Assembly: GCF_021440085.1 (NCBI RefSeq)
Contig: NZ_JAKCPW010000015.1
Coordinates: forward strand, 62,001-126,000
DNA length: 64,000 bases
Reading direction: 5' to 3'
DNA from: Dyadobacter sp. CY261
Lineage (GTDB): Bacteria > Bacteroidota > Bacteroidia > Cytophagales > Spirosomataceae
Part shown: positions 35,491-43,253 of the stretch, in pieces
Layout: each line of letters opens with the position of its first letter
How positions within the stretch are numbered: position 1 is the first letter of the stretch
Position numbers and translations under genes: made by a program
The notes under the pieces: generated by a model
Told to the model about the DNA's origin: nothing
The model's input: only the letters and a program-made list of their open reading frames with translations
Databases searched by the model: none

Positions 35491-36414
35491 TCAGGCCAGC
35501 ATCACAGCGTCCGGCGCCTTCCATTTGGTTATAAACAACTCCTGCAACTGCTCGATTTCTTTCTGGTAAATGGTTTTTTTGCGCGTTCCAAAGTACAGCG
35601 TATTTTCCAGCGGCGAGCTGCCTTCCCAAACAAGCTCGATCTGCCCGGCTTCAAGCGCTTCCACACAAAGGAAATGCGGGACGATAGAAAATCCCTCGCC
35701 GTCGCTGAGGCAGCGGATGATCGAGCAGATGTTCGGCACGATGTAATTGGGGCGGAAATCGGGGTGCTGATCGAAGTTTTTTAGCCAGAAATTTTTCAAA
35801 TGCTCCATATCCGCGGCGGTACTGTACCAGATGTGCTGTTTAAGCCAATTGGCGGCTTCTGCTTTACGGGGCTGGTTTAGTAGTTCACGGAGCGGTTCGG
35901 TGTCGGTTTGGCTACCGGCGATGAGTACGATCCTTTCCTTTGAAAATGGTTTGTAAACCAAATTCTGCTGCTGGCCTTGCTGGGGCGTCACGATCAGGTC
36001 GAGCAGGCCGTTATCGAGGTCCTGCTGCATTTGCGGGTATTCCCCGAATTTGATGATGAGGTTGAATGGAAGCGTGGCAATATGCTCTTCCAGCGTATAC
36101 TGGAATGTTTCAAAACACATTCCGAGGCTGATCGTCGGCCGCTCGGCTTTGGAGCTTTTGTGGAAATGCTGCTCCACGGCTTCTAGCTTGCGGAGCGGAT
36201 CGAGCACAAAGTTGTACAATACCTTTCCTTTTGCCGTTGGCACCATTTTCCGCGGTGACCGGTCAAACAATTTATGGCCGGTGTAGGCTTCGAGTGAGTT
36301 CAAATGCAGGCTGACGCCGGGTTGTGATATAAAAAGTTCCTGGGCCGCCGCCGAAAGGGTGCCCGTCTCATAGATCGCCTTAAAAGTGCGGAGCCATTCG
36401 AGATTGAGTTGCAT
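35491..36414 (-). CDS. LysR-family transcriptional regulator
   Basis: 307 residues, the usual family length. The N-terminal winged helix reads LEWLRTFKAIYETGTLSAAAQELFISQPGVSLHLNSLEAYTGHKLFDRSPRKM, followed by the linker helix and the periplasmic-binding-like effector domain. It is transcribed divergently from mdaB across 99 bases, the classic LysR arrangement, so it most likely controls the mdaB/ABM/SDR operon and itself. The effector is unknown; given the operon content a quinone or enone is a reasonable guess. Confidence 0.94.
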   Translation of the reverse strand: MQLNLEWLRTFKAIYETGTLSAAAQELFISQPGVSLHLNSLEAYTGHKLFDRSPRKMVPTAKGKVLYNFVLDPLRKLEAVEQHFHKSSKAERPTISLGMCFETFQYTLEEHIATLPFNLIIKFGEYPQMQQDLDNGLLDLIVTPQQGQQQNLVYKPFSKERIVLIAGSQTDTEPLRELLNQPRKAEAANWLKQHIWYSTAADMEHLKNFWLKNFDQHPDFRPNYIVPNICSIIRCLSDGEGFSIVPHFLCVEALEAGQIELVWEGSSPLENTLYFGTRKKTIYQKEIEQLQELFITKWKAPDAVMLA

Positions 36415-36513
36415 AGCTATCTATTATTTTAATAATACAAATGTACTATTTAAGTTATTTTGATAATACATAAAGTAGCCGGAAATTTGTATTGTCAAAA
36501 TTTAAACAGCACA
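36415..36513. promoter_or_regulatory. LysR/mdaB divergent promoter region with AT-rich palindrome
   Basis: A perfect 7-bp-arm palindrome TATTATT-TT-AATAATA at 36422-36437 is followed by a similar TTATTTTGATAA element (T-N11-A style LysR box) around 36455-36470. On the minus strand TACATTTG (36438-36445) fits the -7 consensus for the LysR gene. These elements are plausible operator and promoter parts. Confidence 0.5.
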
Positions 36514-37137
36514 ATGAAAAAGATATTTGTCATTAACGGCGGTCAGCATTTCGCACATTCCGGAGGGAAGTTCAACCATACGCTGACAGGGTTGGACCAA
36601 TCCTATTTTACCAAAGAAAACGGCTTCGAACTCCAGGTAACGGACATTAACCAGCCTTACGACCCGGATGAGGAGGTAAGGAAGTTTGTTTGGGCCGATG
36701 TGGTGGTGTATCATACGCCTGTATGGTGGTTTTCAATGCCCTACAAATTGAAAGAGTACATTGATGTCGTCTTCACAGCCGGTCACCGCAAGGGATTGTA
36801 CCGCAGCGACGGCCGAAAAAACGAGACGCCGGAAATCAACTACGGGACAGGTGGCACGCTCCATGGCCGCAAGTATATGCTCACTACTACCTGGAACGCG
36901 CCCGATACTGCATTCACATTGCCCGGCGAGTTCTTTCTGGAACATTCTGTCGATCAGGGAGTAATGTTCGGCTTCCACCGAATGAATGCATTTTTGGGAA
37001 TGCAGCCATTGGAGAGCATGCATTTTCACGATCTGGAAAAGAACGCAACGCCGGAGCGGATAGACGCTTATAAAAATCAATACCTCAGCCATTTGGAAGA
37101 GGCTTTTACCCATCTTGAAATAGCATATCAAGCATAA
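36514..37137 (+). CDS. mdaB: NAD(P)H quinone oxidoreductase, MdaB family
   Basis: 207 residues from ATG 36514. Close in pattern to E. coli MdaB: FVINGGQHFAHSGGKFNHTL at the N-terminus, WADVVVYHTPVWWFSMPYKLKEYIDVVF, GRKYMLTTTWNAPDTAF and NAFLGMQPL. These FAD-containing flavodoxin-fold enzymes reduce quinones by two electrons with NADPH, protecting against redox cycling. First gene of a three-gene operon: an antibiotic-biosynthesis-type monooxygenase follows after 11 bases. Divergent from a LysR gene. Confidence 0.92.
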   Translation: MKKIFVINGGQHFAHSGGKFNHTLTGLDQSYFTKENGFELQVTDINQPYDPDEEVRKFVWADVVVYHTPVWWFSMPYKLKEYIDVVFTAGHRKGLYRSDGRKNETPEINYGTGGTLHGRKYMLTTTWNAPDTAFTLPGEFFLEHSVDQGVMFGFHRMNAFLGMQPLESMHFHDLEKNATPERIDAYKNQYLSHLEEAFTHLEIAYQA

Positions 37138-37148
37138 CCAACACAGCC

Positions 37149-37445
37149 ATGCCTATTTACCTGACAGCCGTTATCAAAAGCAAAGCCGACTACCGCGACG
37201 AGGTCCGGGAAACGCTGCTCAATCTGGTCACCGAATCCCGTAAGGAAGCAGCCTGTCTGCAATATGATCTTTACCAGGACGATACCGACCCGAATGTGTT
37301 TGTTTTTCAAGAAATCTGGGAAAGCCGTGAAGCGCTCGAAGAGCATAACCGGCAACCTTACCTGCGTGCATTTGTGGCCTCTTTCGACAAACTGCAACAC
37401 GACCCGGAAGTTTATCTGACGCAACCTATTGCCAAAGCAGCATAA
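37149..37445 (+). CDS. Antibiotic biosynthesis monooxygenase (ABM) domain protein
   Basis: 98 residues forming a single ABM ferredoxin-like domain: YLTAVIKSKADYRDEVRETLLNLV, CLQYDLYQDDTDPNVFVFQEIWESREALEEH, HNRQPYLRAF. YgiN, the E. coli partner of MdaB, belongs to the same family and recycles quinols to quinones, so the mdaB-ABM adjacency seen here mirrors mdaB-ygiN. It starts 11 bases after mdaB and ends one base before the next ATG, in an operon. Confidence 0.9.
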   Translation: MPIYLTAVIKSKADYRDEVRETLLNLVTESRKEAACLQYDLYQDDTDPNVFVFQEIWESREALEEHNRQPYLRAFVASFDKLQHDPEVYLTQPIAKAA

Positions 37446-37446
37446 C

Positions 37447-38493
37447 ATGGAGCAGTCTAAAACAGCATTGGTAGTGGGTGCCAGCGGTGTGATCGGCAAG
37501 AACCTGCTTGCATACCTGCAATTATTGCCCGAATGGAAGGTGATCGGTACGTCCCGAAAGCCACTTCCTGGCAATGTTGATACCATCGTGGTCGATTTGC
37601 TCGACGCATCGGACGTGGCGGCCAAATTTGCCGGTCTTGGCGACGTAACACACGTTTTTTACACGGCCTACCAGGATAAACCCACCTGGGCGGAGCTGGT
37701 GGCGCCGAATATGGCGATGTTCAGAAATGTGGTAGAAACAGTGGAGAAGGCATCGACAAAGCTCGAACACATCAGTTTTATGCAAGGCTACAAAGTGTAC
37801 GGCGCGCACCTCGGACCATTCAGGACACCCGCGCGGGAAGACGATCCGCCTATTATGCTGCCCGAATTTATGACCGAGCAACAGCGGTATATTGCCGCGG
37901 CGCAGCAAGGAAAAGCATGGAGCTGGTCGGCGATCAGGCCATCGGTGGTAGGTGGTTTTGCGCCAGGTAATCCGCTTAATCTGATATCGCTTATCGCGGT
38001 GTACGCATCGATTTGCAAGGAGCTGAACGTCCCGTTCCGCTTTCCCGGTAAACCAGGAGCATATCATCCGCTTATGGAAATAACCGACGCGGATTTGCTG
38101 GCCAAAGCGACCGTGTGGGCAGCTACTAATGCGGCTTGTGCCAATCAGGCATTCAATATCAGCAATGGCGACCTGTTCCGCTGGGAAGAGTTATGGCCAA
38201 AACTAGGAAGGTACTTCGGACTGGAAACCGCTCCGCCCGTACAGCTACCGCTCGCGGAAGTCATGCGCGACAAAGCGCCTGTGTGGGATACGCTGCGGGA
38301 ACGCCATGAGTTGCAATATGGTTATGAGGCATTATCCGCCTGGCCGTTTGGAGATTTTGTCTTTTCCTGGGACTACGATTTTCTCGCAGACGGCTCCAAG
38401 GCCAGGCGGCTCGGTTTTCACGAATATGTAGATACCGAACAGATGTTTTACAAGATTTTCGATCAGCTGCGTGCCAACAAAGTGATTCCCTAA
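37447..38493 (+). CDS. Atypical SDR, PRISE (progesterone 5-beta-reductase/iridoid synthase)-like
   Basis: 348 residues from ATG 37447, one base after the ABM stop. Rossmann motif GASGVIGKNLLAYL at the N-terminus; the catalytic region FMQGYKVYGAHLGPFRTPAREDDPP and RPSVVGGFAPGNPLNLI match the PRISE-type atypical SDRs, which reduce activated C=C bonds of enones with NADPH. Together with MdaB and ABM this suggests an operon that deals with quinones, enones or related electrophiles. The 3' end overlaps the convergent SRPBCC gene by four bases. Confidence 0.85.
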   Translation: MEQSKTALVVGASGVIGKNLLAYLQLLPEWKVIGTSRKPLPGNVDTIVVDLLDASDVAAKFAGLGDVTHVFYTAYQDKPTWAELVAPNMAMFRNVVETVEKASTKLEHISFMQGYKVYGAHLGPFRTPAREDDPPIMLPEFMTEQQRYIAAAQQGKAWSWSAIRPSVVGGFAPGNPLNLISLIAVYASICKELNVPFRFPGKPGAYHPLMEITDADLLAKATVWAATNAACANQAFNISNGDLFRWEELWPKLGRYFGLETAPPVQLPLAEVMRDKAPVWDTLRERHELQYGYEALSAWPFGDFVFSWDYDFLADGSKARRLGFHEYVDTEQMFYKIFDQLRANKVIP

Positions 38494-38921
38494 CCTTCCT
38501 GCTCCACAAATTCTGCCAGACTTTTGTCAACAATATGCGTCCAGCCCGCAGCAAAGCTCTCGGGTTTGAAATCGGGGTGGTCCTTTGGAAAGGACTGAAG
38601 GCCCTTATGTGTGAGACGAAGGAGCGTTTTGTCGCCTTTGGGGATCAGTTCGAAGGTTACCTCGGAGTCGCCGGGGTGGTCGGCGTAGCGCCAGGAGTAG
38701 CTGAGCTTACGGTTTTGCTCGGCCTCCGTGACTTTTAGCAGGTGCCGGTACTGCCTTTCTTCGCTTCCCGCTGTGAATTCAAACTCGAAGCCCGGTTCGG
38801 CCTTGAATTCGGGGATATTGAAATACCATTTTTGCATTTGCCCCGCATCGGTGAGGGCTTTCCAGACGCGCGCTGGTGGCGCATTCAGTTCTCTTTCTAA
38901 GACAAACGGTTCGAAAGCCAT
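38490..38921 (-). CDS. SRPBCC/AHSA1-domain protein
   Basis: 143 residues of the START-like SRPBCC fold: the N-terminal ELNAPPARVWKALTDAGQMQKWYF and the C-terminal FAAGWTHIVDKSLAEFVEQ are typical of the AHSA1 (Aha1 C-terminal-like) family. These are small ligand-binding proteins with few known functions. Its stop shares bases with the stop of the SDR gene, which runs the other way. Confidence 0.9.
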   Translation of the reverse strand: MAFEPFVLERELNAPPARVWKALTDAGQMQKWYFNIPEFKAEPGFEFEFTAGSEERQYRHLLKVTEAEQNRKLSYSWRYADHPGDSEVTFELIPKGDKTLLRLTHKGLQSFPKDHPDFKPESFAAGWTHIVDKSLAEFVEQEG

Positions 38922-38986
38922 GTTTCCGGTTGGTTAAATTGGGTGGTTTTGATATAAGAAGCGAGGCTATCATTATTTATACGCAT

Positions 38987-39019
38987 AAAAAAATCCCCGG
39001 ATTGCTTCGGGGACTTTTT
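38987..39019. terminator. Bidirectional terminator upstream of SRPBCC gene and after the receptor gene
   Basis: A 6-bp stem TCCCCG / CGGGGA is flanked by seven A and five T, so on the minus strand it ends the TonB-dependent receptor transcript. Confidence 0.75.
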
Positions 39020-39033
39020 CATGTCTGTTCGAT

Positions 39034-41439
39034 TTAGTTATTTCCTTCGCCCGATTTCTTGTCGTCGTTACTGATCCGTTTTTTCTGACGCTGGCTGCCC
39101 GACATTTGTCCGAACTCGTATTTCAGGTTCAATCGCCAGCCGCGGCGATACATGGCGACGTCCTGCGTTTGCACGAAATTGGATCCTACGAACTCATTCC
39201 GCCATTTAATTCTGCGGTTAAATGGGTTATCATAGCCAAATCCGATCGTTCCTTTCTTTTTCAGCACTTCCTTTTGTAATACAATATTATAGAACCCGAA
39301 GCCTCCGTAGCTGCCCTGGATATTCACGCGGGCCGAATTGTAGAAGCCGAAAAGCTGCGCTTTGATGCCCTTGCCGAAGTCGATAGTCGAATTGAGGTTG
39401 ATGCGGTACATCCAGTCGGCATTGCGGGTTTTGAGCTCCGCGCTTTCGAGCACATTATAGAATACATTGAGCGAGCCGTTGACGGTCCATTGCTTCATCA
39501 ATTTGGTGTTGGCGCTCAGGTTAAGACCGTAGGCCGAGTTTTGGGCTACATTCTGAAAGATCTGTTTCAAAACGCCGCTGCTGTCGACATTGCTGATGCT
39601 TTCGATCGCGTTGTTGGTTTTGCGAAGGAAAACGGATGCATTAAGGCTCGTTTGTTTGATCGACACGCTGTAATTCGCTTCCACGGAATGCGTCAGTTCG
39701 GGTTTCAGGTAGGGGTTACCGCCGTACTGGTTCTTCGAATCGGCCTGGTTCACATACGGATTGAGGTAAAAGAAATTCGGCCGCTGAATGCGCTGGGTAT
39801 AGCTCATCCGTATTTGCTGGTTCTTTTTCAGGCTTTTGGAAAGGCTTACGCTCGGGATGAGATTGCCATAATTGTTTGAGAATGCCGCGGTGCCATTCAG
39901 AAAGTTGGCCTGGATGAACGTATGCTCGTAACGCGCGCCGAGATTAATGCCCCATCCCTTTTTCGGGGTGCGGTTGTAGACCAGATACGCCGAGGTTACC
40001 TGCTGGGCGTAATCGAAAATGTTGGCCTGCTCGGGCATGTCGTGGAAATTGTCGGAGCCGTCGATGGCACTGGATATGCGGTAATCGCTCAGGATCTTCC
40101 GGAAAATGGTTTTGGAACCCGTTTCCAGCGTGCTGATGCTGTCGAGTGGATTGGTGAAATCCAGCTGAATGGTCCCTTCTTTGTTGTTGCTGATGTTGTA
40201 GCTCTTCTCACGGTAATAAATGGCATTCTGGCGGTTGAGCAGGTCAGAATCGTAGTCGCTGTCTTCCCCTTCGAAAGAATACATCATGAGCAGCGCAAGC
40301 TCCTTTTTGGGTTTCTTGAAAAGGCGGGTGTAATCGAAGTTGATCGTCGCGCCCTCCCAATCGTAGGTGCGGCTCATATCACGGCGAAAATACTGGCCCA
40401 GGACGCCCATCGTGCTTTCTTCGAACTCGATATCGAACCAGTTGGTATTGACACCATTGTAGTAATTAAGGCCTGTGCCGACGCGGTTCAGCGAGTCAAT
40501 ATCCCAGTCGGCATTGAATGTGCCGTAGACGTTCTTGCCCCGGCCCCGTACGCGTTGGAACTGATCCTGCTTGGTGACGGTGTCGCCATAGCTGAATGAG
40601 CGCAACTGGTCCATGTACCGCTTGTTTTTCCAGTTGCTGAAACCGCCGTTTGCCGAGAGCGTCAGCCCCTTGACGCGGTGGCTGATCGTAGCATTGGGCC
40701 AGTTGTTCCATTGGCCGAAGTTGGGGCTGATGGAACCGTTGGTGCCTTTCAGACTATTCTTTTTCGTAATAATATTGATGATCCCTGCCGTGCCTTCGGC
40801 GTCGTATTTCGCAGAAGGGGAGGTGATTACTTCTACTTGCTTGATAATGTCGGCCGGGATCTGTTTCAACGCTTCCGAAACGCTGCGTGCAACGACGTTG
40901 GACGGCTTGTTGTTTATGAGGACTTTGATATTCGAACTTCCGCGTAGCTGCACATTACCCTCGATGTCCACCGCGACCGACGGGATCTTTTTGAGCACAT
41001 CGGTCGCGTCCCCGCCTTTGATACTGATATCTTTTTCAGCATTGTAAACCATCCGGTCGGATCGTTCTTCAAACAATGCCTTCTGATCGCTTACCGTTAC
41101 CTCTTTCAGGTTCTGGGCTGCGGATGACAGCTTGATCACGCCTATTTCGATGTCCTCCTTGTCGGCATGTACCGGACCGAAGGTTTTCGTCGCAAAACCC
41201 ATCAGCGAAGCCTGCACGATATAGATGCCCGGTGCTACCTTAGCAAATACGAACCGGCCTCTGGCATCAGCCGTAACGCCTTCGGTGATCTTTCCGTCTT
41301 GCATAAGTGCCACGGTCGCGAATTCGACCGGTTTACTGGCGGTTGAGTCGATCACCAACCCTGAAATGCGAATATGCTGAGCCGAAACGAAATGGATGGC
41401 AAAGGCCAGAATGGCCAGGGTGAGTAGGGGTGTTTTCAT
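39034..41439 (-). CDS. Outer-membrane beta-barrel receptor (TonB-dependent, OMP_b-brl_3 type)
   Basis: 801 residues. Signal peptide (LAILAFAIHFVSAQ), a carboxypeptidase-regulatory-like domain (residues ~22-105), then a plug (VLKKIPSVAVDIEGNVQLRG, QIPADIIKQVEVITSPSAKYDAEGTAGIINIITKK) and a long barrel rich in aromatic strands. Such receptors lack the SusC signature VVVGYG and have no SusD partner; their substrates are mostly unknown. The C-terminus ends in a Lys/Asn-rich tail (MSGSQRQKKRISNDDKK) rather than a terminal aromatic residue. Monocistronic. Confidence 0.92.
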   Translation of the reverse strand: MKTPLLTLAILAFAIHFVSAQHIRISGLVIDSTASKPVEFATVALMQDGKITEGVTADARGRFVFAKVAPGIYIVQASLMGFATKTFGPVHADKEDIEIGVIKLSSAAQNLKEVTVSDQKALFEERSDRMVYNAEKDISIKGGDATDVLKKIPSVAVDIEGNVQLRGSSNIKVLINNKPSNVVARSVSEALKQIPADIIKQVEVITSPSAKYDAEGTAGIINIITKKNSLKGTNGSISPNFGQWNNWPNATISHRVKGLTLSANGGFSNWKNKRYMDQLRSFSYGDTVTKQDQFQRVRGRGKNVYGTFNADWDIDSLNRVGTGLNYYNGVNTNWFDIEFEESTMGVLGQYFRRDMSRTYDWEGATINFDYTRLFKKPKKELALLMMYSFEGEDSDYDSDLLNRQNAIYYREKSYNISNNKEGTIQLDFTNPLDSISTLETGSKTIFRKILSDYRISSAIDGSDNFHDMPEQANIFDYAQQVTSAYLVYNRTPKKGWGINLGARYEHTFIQANFLNGTAAFSNNYGNLIPSVSLSKSLKKNQQIRMSYTQRIQRPNFFYLNPYVNQADSKNQYGGNPYLKPELTHSVEANYSVSIKQTSLNASVFLRKTNNAIESISNVDSSGVLKQIFQNVAQNSAYGLNLSANTKLMKQWTVNGSLNVFYNVLESAELKTRNADWMYRINLNSTIDFGKGIKAQLFGFYNSARVNIQGSYGGFGFYNIVLQKEVLKKKGTIGFGYDNPFNRRIKWRNEFVGSNFVQTQDVAMYRRGWRLNLKYEFGQMSGSQRQKKRISNDDKKSGEGNN

Positions 41440-41540
41440 ACATGGCTAATTAACGACTGTTCGATCTGTGTCCATCGGAGTGCTTAACAGCGCCATGCCG
41501 ATGCAATGCAATGACGATTGTATTACCCGAACGTTGCACG

Positions 41541-41568
41541 AAAAACAAAAAAAGGCCGGGATAGGCCT
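41541..41568 (-). terminator. Terminator after small gene at 41.7 kb
   Basis: On the minus strand AGGCC-TATCCC-GGCCT is followed by a run of T. The stem is only 5 bp, so this is a modest call. Confidence 0.5.
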
Positions 41569-41611
41569 CTCTTTGATTTGTTAATCAGCAATATAATTTG
41601 GGGCCGGGATG

Positions 41612-41836
41612 TCAGGCCTTTTGTGAGGCAAACGGTGCCTGGTCGTAGCGTATTTTTTCTGCCAATTGTGTGATGTAAGAGAGCCCGTCGCGTTCATAGG
41701 CGGCAATCTGCTCGGAGGTGAGACGGATAGCGAAGTCGTACATGCCTGCACCTCCGCACACGACCGAGAGCACGTACACGCCGGGGTGGTGTTCGGAAAA
41801 AGTATAATTCCAGGCCTCTTTGGCAATTTCTTTCAT
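41612..41836 (-). CDS. Small conserved-looking protein of unknown function
   Basis: 74 residues, not recognised. The sequence is balanced and non-repetitive (WNYTFSEHHPGVYVLSVVCG, YDFAIRLTSEQIAAYERDG), with no signal peptide or membrane span, and codon use is like neighbouring genes. A terminator-like hairpin lies 45 bases downstream. Function cannot be inferred. Confidence 0.65.
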   Translation of the reverse strand: MKEIAKEAWNYTFSEHHPGVYVLSVVCGGAGMYDFAIRLTSEQIAAYERDGLSYITQLAEKIRYDQAPFASQKA

Positions 41837-41911
41837 GAAGGATAGCGTTATGCGGGGCTAAATATAGGTAGAGGGACAATGCGTGCCCAACGCATTGTCC
41901 TATTTTCGTGG

Positions 41912-42499
41912 TTATAGCGGTGTTTCCGTGTATTTGCCTTTCGGTATCTTGTTAACGACCGCTTCGGAGTAGCCTGTTGGTAAATGGCCACCCGGCAGCC
42001 ACAAGCTGTTGGCGCCCATTTCGTTTCCGGATGGAACGCGTACTTTCAGCTCTTTGGGGTTGGGGATCGAGATCCGCACCATTTCCTTGCCTTTCCAGCT
42101 ATCGGCCGGTATGCCGAGTTCTTTTTCAATCTTGCTGATATCCTTGTTGGTTTTGGTCAGCATAGCGTCCATTTCTGACTTTATCATCACAAACTGCGTG
42201 TTGTCGGGATAGCCGAGCGTGTCGCGGCCGTAATCATCCAATGCTTTTTTGGTTACCAGGTAAGTAGCACCATCGCTGAATTGGGCGAGGTGGAAATCAA
42301 TGTACTTTTGGTCGAGGTACACCGATGGCTCGGGGCGCTGCCCTTTGGTAATGTCGAGCACTTTCTGCGAAGACCAGCCATCTTTCCACGAGTCTTCGAG
42401 TTTGATTGTGTCAGGGGTTTTGTCGTCATCGTCACTGCAAGAGAATGACACGGCCGTCATAAGCATGAGCAGCCAGAGGTGAAGGAAATTTTTCTTCAT
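41912..42499 (-). CDS. Lipoprotein of unknown function
   Basis: 195 residues. Signal with lipobox AVSFSC followed by SDDDD, an acidic run after the lipidated Cys that in Bacteroidota acts as a surface-export signal, so the protein is probably on the outer face of the outer membrane. The mature part has no repeats and no motif I can name (DGATYLVTKKALDDYGRDTLG, SLWLPGGHLPTGYS). Stands alone on the minus strand. Confidence 0.82.
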   Translation of the reverse strand: MKKNFLHLWLLMLMTAVSFSCSDDDDKTPDTIKLEDSWKDGWSSQKVLDITKGQRPEPSVYLDQKYIDFHLAQFSDGATYLVTKKALDDYGRDTLGYPDNTQFVMIKSEMDAMLTKTNKDISKIEKELGIPADSWKGKEMVRISIPNPKELKVRVPSGNEMGANSLWLPGGHLPTGYSEAVVNKIPKGKYTETPL

Positions 42500-42848
42500 G
42501 AAAAAAGTGTTGGGTAAAAACCGTTTGTGTCCGCAAGTATACGGAAAAGTTAAATAGTTCTACTTTTAATGCGAAGTATTTAAATTGTTTCTACAAAAAG
42601 TTCGCAATTGGTAGGCCTTTCCACGCTTTTGGACAGACGTGCAATTTTTTCCCAAAGCAGGTTAATATCCGTGAGCAGGGACAAGCAAAAATGTTATTTT
42701 AGGTATGGTTCCAGATACAATCGGTAGCAGCGTGCCTTAAATTTCATTATGGAACGACTTTTGCATTCGCGGATTGAAACGTTCTGGAATAGCGGCCCTA
42801 GACGTATAGGACGAAGGTAAAGCCGGAAGACACCTATTTGATATTAAA
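42500..42848. other. Gene-free region between lipoprotein and receiver/kinase operon
   Basis: 349 bases, AT-rich near the lipoprotein start. It must contain two divergent promoters, but I found no exact TAnnTTTG element, repeat or open frame worth reporting. Confidence 0.6.
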
Positions 42849-43253
42849 ATGAAGACACCCGGAAATATTTCTATCCTCTTGGTGGACGATGATATCGATG
42901 ACCAAGAGATTTTTCTTCTTACTATGCAGGACACTGGCAATGAAGTGGAATGCGAGTTTGCCTGCGACGGCATTCAAGCCCTTGAGAAGCTTGCCAGGAT
43001 CGCCTATGAGCCGCATTTGATCTTTATTGATATTAACATGCCGAAAATGAACGGGATAGAGCTGCTTGCCGAGTTGAAGCAAAATCCGCGTCTTGACAGG
43101 ACACCCATGTATATGTATTCTACTTCGGACCAACAGGAAATCGTGGCGCGTTGCCTGGAATTGGGTGCGTCCGGGTTTATGAAGAAAAGTCCCGATATTG
43201 AACATCTACGAAGGGATTTTCAACATGTAATAGATAACCGAGCCGTTTTATGA
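42849..43253 (+). CDS. Single-domain response regulator (Rcp1-like)
   Basis: 134 residues, a receiver with no output domain. Acidic pocket DDD at residues 13-15, phospho-acceptor Asp61 in IFIDINMPKMNG, and a Ser/Thr-Lys pair in YSTSDQQEIV and FMKKS. The family is often paired with phytochrome-type or PAS-kinase sensors and relays phosphate. Its stop overlaps the kinase start by four bases (ATGA), so the two are co-translated and very likely partners. Confidence 0.93.
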   Translation: MKTPGNISILLVDDDIDDQEIFLLTMQDTGNEVECEFACDGIQALEKLARIAYEPHLIFIDINMPKMNGIELLAELKQNPRLDRTPMYMYSTSDQQEIVARCLELGASGFMKKSPDIEHLRRDFQHVIDNRAVL

